A stretch of 17,175 bases of DNA, from the NCBI GenBank assembly GCA_045636205.1, contig JAZTXE010000053.1, positions 1 to 17,175 of the forward strand. The letters run 5' to 3'. Shown piece after piece: positions 14,729-17,175 of this stretch. Within the stretch, counting starts at the first letter, position 1; each line of letters starts with the position of its first letter. The position numbers and the translations under genes were made by a program. The notes beneath the pieces were generated by a model. That model searched no databases, was not told the DNA's origin, and was given only the letters and a program-made list of their open reading frames with translations. The DNA is from JAZRUF01 sp045636205 (GTDB taxonomy: Bacteria; Bacillota; Clostridia; Oscillospirales; JAAYXM01).

Positions 14729-15571
14729 ATGAATATAAACAGTGTTAAAATTGTCGCCGATTCATCTTGCGATTTATTAAGTTTATGTAATGTTGACTTT
14801 GAATGCGCTCCGCTGAAAATAATAACTGCTCAAAAAGAATATGTTGATACACCGTCTTTGGATGTTTTTAAACTGGTATCAGATTTGCAAAGCTATAAGG
14901 GAAGGTCTTCAACCTCATGCCCCAATGCAAACGATTGGCTAAAGGCGTTCGGTGATGCAGAATTCATCTTTTGTGTTACAATAACCGCTACTTTATCCGG
15001 AAGCTATAATGCTGCTTCATTAGCCAAGGAAACTTACGAAAATGAGCATCCGGGCAGACACGTTTTTGTACTCGACAGCTTAAGTACCGGTCCTGAAATG
15101 GCGCTCATTATTGAAAAACTTGAAGAGCTTATCCTATCAGGCAAAGAGTTTGATGAAATATGCGATGAGATAACACTTTACAGTCAACAGACCGGTCTCT
15201 TATTCATGCTTGAGTCGATGAAAAACCTTGCAAACAACGGACGAGTTAATCCAATTGTTGCTAAAATGGCAGGAATGTTAGGTATTCGTATAGTGGGGAA
15301 AGCCAGCGAAAAAGGAGATTTAGAGCCGCTCAACAAATGCCGCGGCGAGGCCAAAGCGCTTGAAGTTATTGCAGGACATATGCAAAACCTGGGGCTAAAA
15401 AACGGTAAAGTTATAATATCGCACTGTCAGAATCCGTCAGCTGCCCACGCTTTGAAAACTATTATTGAAAACAAGTTCGATAGTGTACAAATTAAAATTC
15501 ATGAATGCCGTGCACTTTGCAGCTTTTATGCAGAAAAAGGCGGAATGCTGATAGGATTTGAAAAGATATAG
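14729..15571 (+). CDS. DegV family fatty-acid-binding protein
   Basis: A 280-residue cytoplasmic protein of the DegV family. Members bind a fatty acid, and some (FakB) present it to the kinase FakA for phosphorylation and phospholipid synthesis. Family landmarks are the N-terminal KIVADSSCDL, STSCPN (61-66), TATLSGSYNAA (86-96) with the conserved lipid-head-contacting region, DSLSTGPEM, and the two-lobed length of ~280. ATG 14711 is also in frame, but AAAGGA at 14714-14719 lies 9 bases before ATG 14729, so the first ATG is part of the RBS region and 14729 is preferred. No FakA-like gene is adjacent, so it would have to act with a kinase elsewhere. It is monocistronic, with mobile-element debris directly downstream. 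Confidence 0.92.
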   Translation: MNINSVKIVADSSCDLLSLCNVDFECAPLKIITAQKEYVDTPSLDVFKLVSDLQSYKGRSSTSCPNANDWLKAFGDAEFIFCVTITATLSGSYNAASLAKETYENEHPGRHVFVLDSLSTGPEMALIIEKLEELILSGKEFDEICDEITLYSQQTGLLFMLESMKNLANNGRVNPIVAKMAGMLGIRIVGKASEKGDLEPLNKCRGEAKALEVIAGHMQNLGLKNGKVIISHCQNPSAAHALKTIIENKFDSVQIKIHECRALCSFYAEKGGMLIGFEKI

Positions 15572-15588
15572 AAAAGACCACTCTAATA

Positions 15589-15678
15589 TTGCATTACAGA
15601 AAAAACAACTATCGTCCATGTGTGAGTGTTCTTAAGGACAGTAAATAGGAATGCGAGCATTGCGAGGTAAGAAGATGA
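15589..15678 (+). pseudogene. Short broken ORF ending in a CEHC motif
   Basis: A frame from TTG 15589 to TGA 15676-15678 reads LHYRKNNYRPCVSVLKDSK, a TAG stop at 15646-15648, then ECEHCEVRR. The paired cysteines in CEHC look like a zinc-knuckle. The basic, coherent composition and the terminator directly behind it suggest the end of a real small gene. I do not recognise the family with certainty, and no RBS is visible, so the 5' part may be missing. Confidence 0.35.
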
Positions 15679-15717
15679 GGAAAACTCAGTAAAATGAGTT
15701 TTGCTCTTTTCTTTTTT
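15677..15717 (+). terminator. Terminator after the CEHC remnant
   Basis: GAG-g-AAAACTCA (15677-15688) pairs with TGAGTTTT-g-CTC (15695-15706), loop GTAAAA, followed by the T-rich run TTTTCTTTTTT. A good Rho-independent terminator for a transcript entering from the left, including from degV. Confidence 0.75.
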
Positions 15718-15727
15718 ATCCGTACAT

Positions 15728-15756
15728 TCGTCAAAGTAAATGTCTTCTGATAAAAT
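15728..15756 (+). promoter_or_regulatory. Possible promoter of the tnpV remnant
   Basis: TCGTCA (15728-15733), a 17-base spacer and TAAAAT (15751-15756), ahead of the strong RBS AAAGGAGG at 15771-15778. Each box is one or two bases from consensus. Confidence 0.4.
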
Positions 15757-15789
15757 AAAGATACAAAATTTAAAGGAGGCGTTCATGCT

Positions 15790-16173
15790 ATGAAAGAAAA
15801 ATTTATTGAAAATGGAATTGAGTATGTGAGAAACGGCGATTACTACATTCCAAACTAAAAAACACCTGAAGGAACTTACAATATCGGTAAGTATGGCAGG
15901 CTGCATTCAATATTCATTAAAGAAAATCGTCCGACAGTTTACTCAATGAAAATGCTGTTCGGAACTCGGCTTGCATATATTGAAAAAATTGACACAATCG
16001 CAAAGAAAATGGTCGATAGTCTTATAAAAGATATGGCTATCAAGCAAGGCATTTCCGAAGAACTCAAAGCAAAAGACCAAATGGCTTGGGTTGATGCGAT
16101 GAACAACATTCGCCACTTGGCAGAAAAATTTGTACTGCAAGATTTTGTCTATTCGATGGAGGTGCGAAAATGA
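15790..16173 (+). pseudogene. tnpV: tnpV remnant with one in-frame stop
   Basis: A 128-codon frame starting MKEKFIENGIEYVRNGDYYI and continuing, after a stop, KYGRLHSIFIKENRP, then ISEELKAKDQMAWVDAMNNI and RHLAEKFV. NGDYYIP, YGRLH, EELKAxDQMAWV and MNNIRxxAE are the recognisable pattern of TnpV, a ~120-residue accessory protein of Tn4451-type transposons, possibly an excisionase-like factor. Codon 23 is TAA (15856-15858) where the family has an aliphatic residue; otherwise the frame is intact with no indel. Residues after the break could restart at an internal ATG but would lack the N terminus. AAAGGAGG at 15771-15778 is followed first by a mini-frame ATG CTA TGA (15785-15793) that overlaps the true ATG. 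The next gene overlaps its stop as ATGA. Confidence 0.8.
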
Positions 16174-16577
16174 ACTTTATTGAGGAACTCAATTCAAGTG
16201 ATGAGATTGTTGTCATAACAAGTATCGAAAATTTCAAACTATGATTCCGTCTTGGTGTGCAGATGATTTGCGATAGCCTTGTCTGCGATGATAGTATATT
16301 TAAGGATTTAAGGGATATGTATCTGCGACCTGATTTTTATGCAAATAATCTTGAAAAAGTCAGAGCTATAATCGCTCCCGTAATCGAAGATTATAAATCC
16401 GGCAAAATCACTTATGCGTAAGCCGAGTTCAACGCACGAACAAAGATTTATCAATCGGTAAAATCTGACTTCAACCCCGATGTGGAATATATGAAAGATC
16501 CTCTTTTGAGGGATATACCTTCAGTAGATAATAGCTTGTTCATACTAGCAAGAAAGCTGATTTTACAATCCAAATAA
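16170..16577 (+). pseudogene. Element accessory ORF downstream of tnpV, two in-frame stops
   Basis: A 136-codon frame overlapping the tnpV stop by 4 bases (ATGA), reading MNFIEELNSSDEIVVITSI, then stops at TGA 16242-16244 and TAA 16419-16421, and ends with TAA at 16577. Between the stops it reads cleanly, for example FRLGVQMICDSLVCDD, RDMYLRPDFYANNLEKV and SVKSDFNPDVEYMKDPLL. It looks like the usual second gene of tnpV-type modules and has a FRLGxQM segment reminiscent of DUF6809-like proteins, but that match is from memory and weak. There are no frameshifts. It is certainly broken as annotated under the standard code. Confidence 0.6.
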
Positions 16578-16583
16578 AAAAGC

Positions 16584-16626
16584 AAAAACACCATATGTAG
16601 AATCGAAATTTACATATGGTGTTTTT
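16584..16626. terminator. Strong hairpin terminator between element remnant and acyltransferase gene
   Basis: Perfect 16-bp arms AAAAACACCATATGTA (16584-16599) and TACATATGGTGTTTTT (16611-16626) with an 11-base loop and further T residues. It is able to act in both directions, though the acyltransferase stop is 70 bases away. Confidence 0.85.
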
Positions 16627-16696
16627 TTACTAATTAAAATTTGTTGAACAGTTATCAACCAAATGTTTTGGGATAGTTTATCATAGCAATAATCTT

Positions 16697-17175
16697 TTAT
16701 TGCGATTTGCTATTTCTATGCAATTCTTTCTTCAATGTATATGCTTTAGCAGGAAAAAAGAAGAAATCCAAAAACTTTACTTTCTTTGCAATTACCGCCG
16801 ATAATACCGAAAATGCTAATCCACAAACAGTTCCCAAAAGAACATGAATCCACCACTGGGCTATATTCATACGAAGCAAGATTATTCTTATTCCGGCAGT
16901 AAATATTGTGTGTAATAAGTAAATCTGAAAAGAATACTTATTTACAAAATCGAGAAAACGAGCAACAGGTTTACAGCATTGGAGCAGAGAAATAAACATA
17001 ATACTTGAATATATTCCAAACAGTATCATTATTTCCTTTATGAATGGAGTTTCTATTTTGTTTAGTAAAACAAACACGACACCTGTTACTATATGCATTA
17101 ATACAATTAAATATTTAGACCAATTTGAGAGCTTTGTGATGCTTTTGAAATCAATAAATGTGCCGATTCCAAAGG
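16697..17175 (-). CDS. Membrane acyltransferase, acyltransferase-3 (OafA-like) family, C-terminal part
   Basis: The gene runs off the right end of the window; 158 C-terminal residues are present and the frame is open to the edge. It shows about three to four hydrophobic spans (LIVLMHIVTGVVFVLL, IMILFGIYSSIMFISLL, YSFQIYLLHTIF with the following residues, and VLLGTVCGLAFSVLSAVIA), and ends in a basic tail, KKELHRNSKSQ. The segment NKYSFQIYLLHTIF is the C-terminal signature I associate with acyltransferase-3 proteins, which move acetyl or other acyl groups onto sugars or wall polymers across the membrane. ATG 17098 is only an internal methionine, since 25 more codons continue upstream without a stop. 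The catalytic N-terminal half lies outside the window, so substrate is unknown. Confidence 0.8.
   Translation of the reverse strand, partial: FGIGTFIDFKSITKLSNWSKYLIVLMHIVTGVVFVLLNKIETPFIKEIMILFGIYSSIMFISLLQCCKPVARFLDFVNKYSFQIYLLHTIFTAGIRIILLRMNIAQWWIHVLLGTVCGLAFSVLSAVIAKKVKFLDFFFFPAKAYTLKKELHRNSKSQ

Larger units (their letters stand above)
15589..16626 (+). mobile_element. Decayed Tn4451-type mobile element segment
   Basis: About 1 kb, more AT-rich than its surroundings, with three consecutive broken frames on one strand (15589-15678, 15790-16173, 16170-16577). The central one is recognisably tnpV, an accessory gene of Tn4451/Tn4453-type mobilizable transposons. No recombinase, resistance gene or clear element ends are visible, so this is a fragment. 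The boundaries given are those of the readable remnants and the last hairpin, not attachment sites. Confidence 0.6.

Noticed and set aside
15589..16577. Stop-codon reassignment or programmed readthrough in the element remnant
   Set aside because: All three stop types occur inside these frames, while every neighbouring gene uses normal stops; simple decay is more likely.

Overview
The window looks like chromosomal DNA from a low-to-mid GC, Gram-positive, anaerobe-type Clostridia, probably a gut Oscillospiraceae/Ruminococcaceae relative. The grounds are strong AGGAGG-type ribosome binding sites, GTG and TTG starts beside ATG, lipoboxed lipoproteins, GerMN (spore-germination type) domains, a DegV protein, a Tn4451-type tnpV remnant, and a dispersed repeat of a kind I know from gut Clostridia. 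Organism assignment is inference; I see no rRNA, tRNA or CRISPR.

Layout: (1) 1-474: a 26-codon membrane-peptide ORF with an excellent RBS, an adjacent ~180-bp MITE-like repeat, and a sigma-A promoter reading right. (2) 475-3804: a ribbon-helix-helix regulator and clpB in one operon, ending in a long perfect hairpin. (3) 3815-8609: a Gfo/Idh/MocA oxidoreductase diverging from an AraC regulator, then a solute-binding lipoprotein diverging from a second AraC regulator. This looks like a sugar-responsive cluster without its own permeases. (4) 8613-12959, minus strand: response regulator, histidine kinase, double-GerMN lipoprotein and O-acetylhomoserine sulfhydrylase, tightly packed as one operon. 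(5) 13163-14524: a D-Ala-D-Ala carboxypeptidase, divergent from the two-component operon. (6) 14729-15571: a DegV protein. (7) 15589-16626: a decayed mobile-element segment, with three short frames in a row each broken only by in-frame stops. (8) 16697-end: the C-terminal part of a membrane acyltransferase running off the window.

The most interesting assembly is region 4 with region 5. Response regulator, sensor kinase and GerMN-domain lipoprotein occur in the same order as actinobacterial MtrA-MtrB-LpqB, and a cell-wall carboxypeptidase stands head-to-head with them. This suggests an envelope-sensing three-component system. A sulfur-assimilation enzyme (MetY) is the last gene of the same apparent operon, which is unexpected. 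The second theme is regulation by neighbours: an RHH protein leads the clpB operon with a palindrome over the predicted start site, and each AraC gene shares a motif-rich intergenic region with its presumed target.
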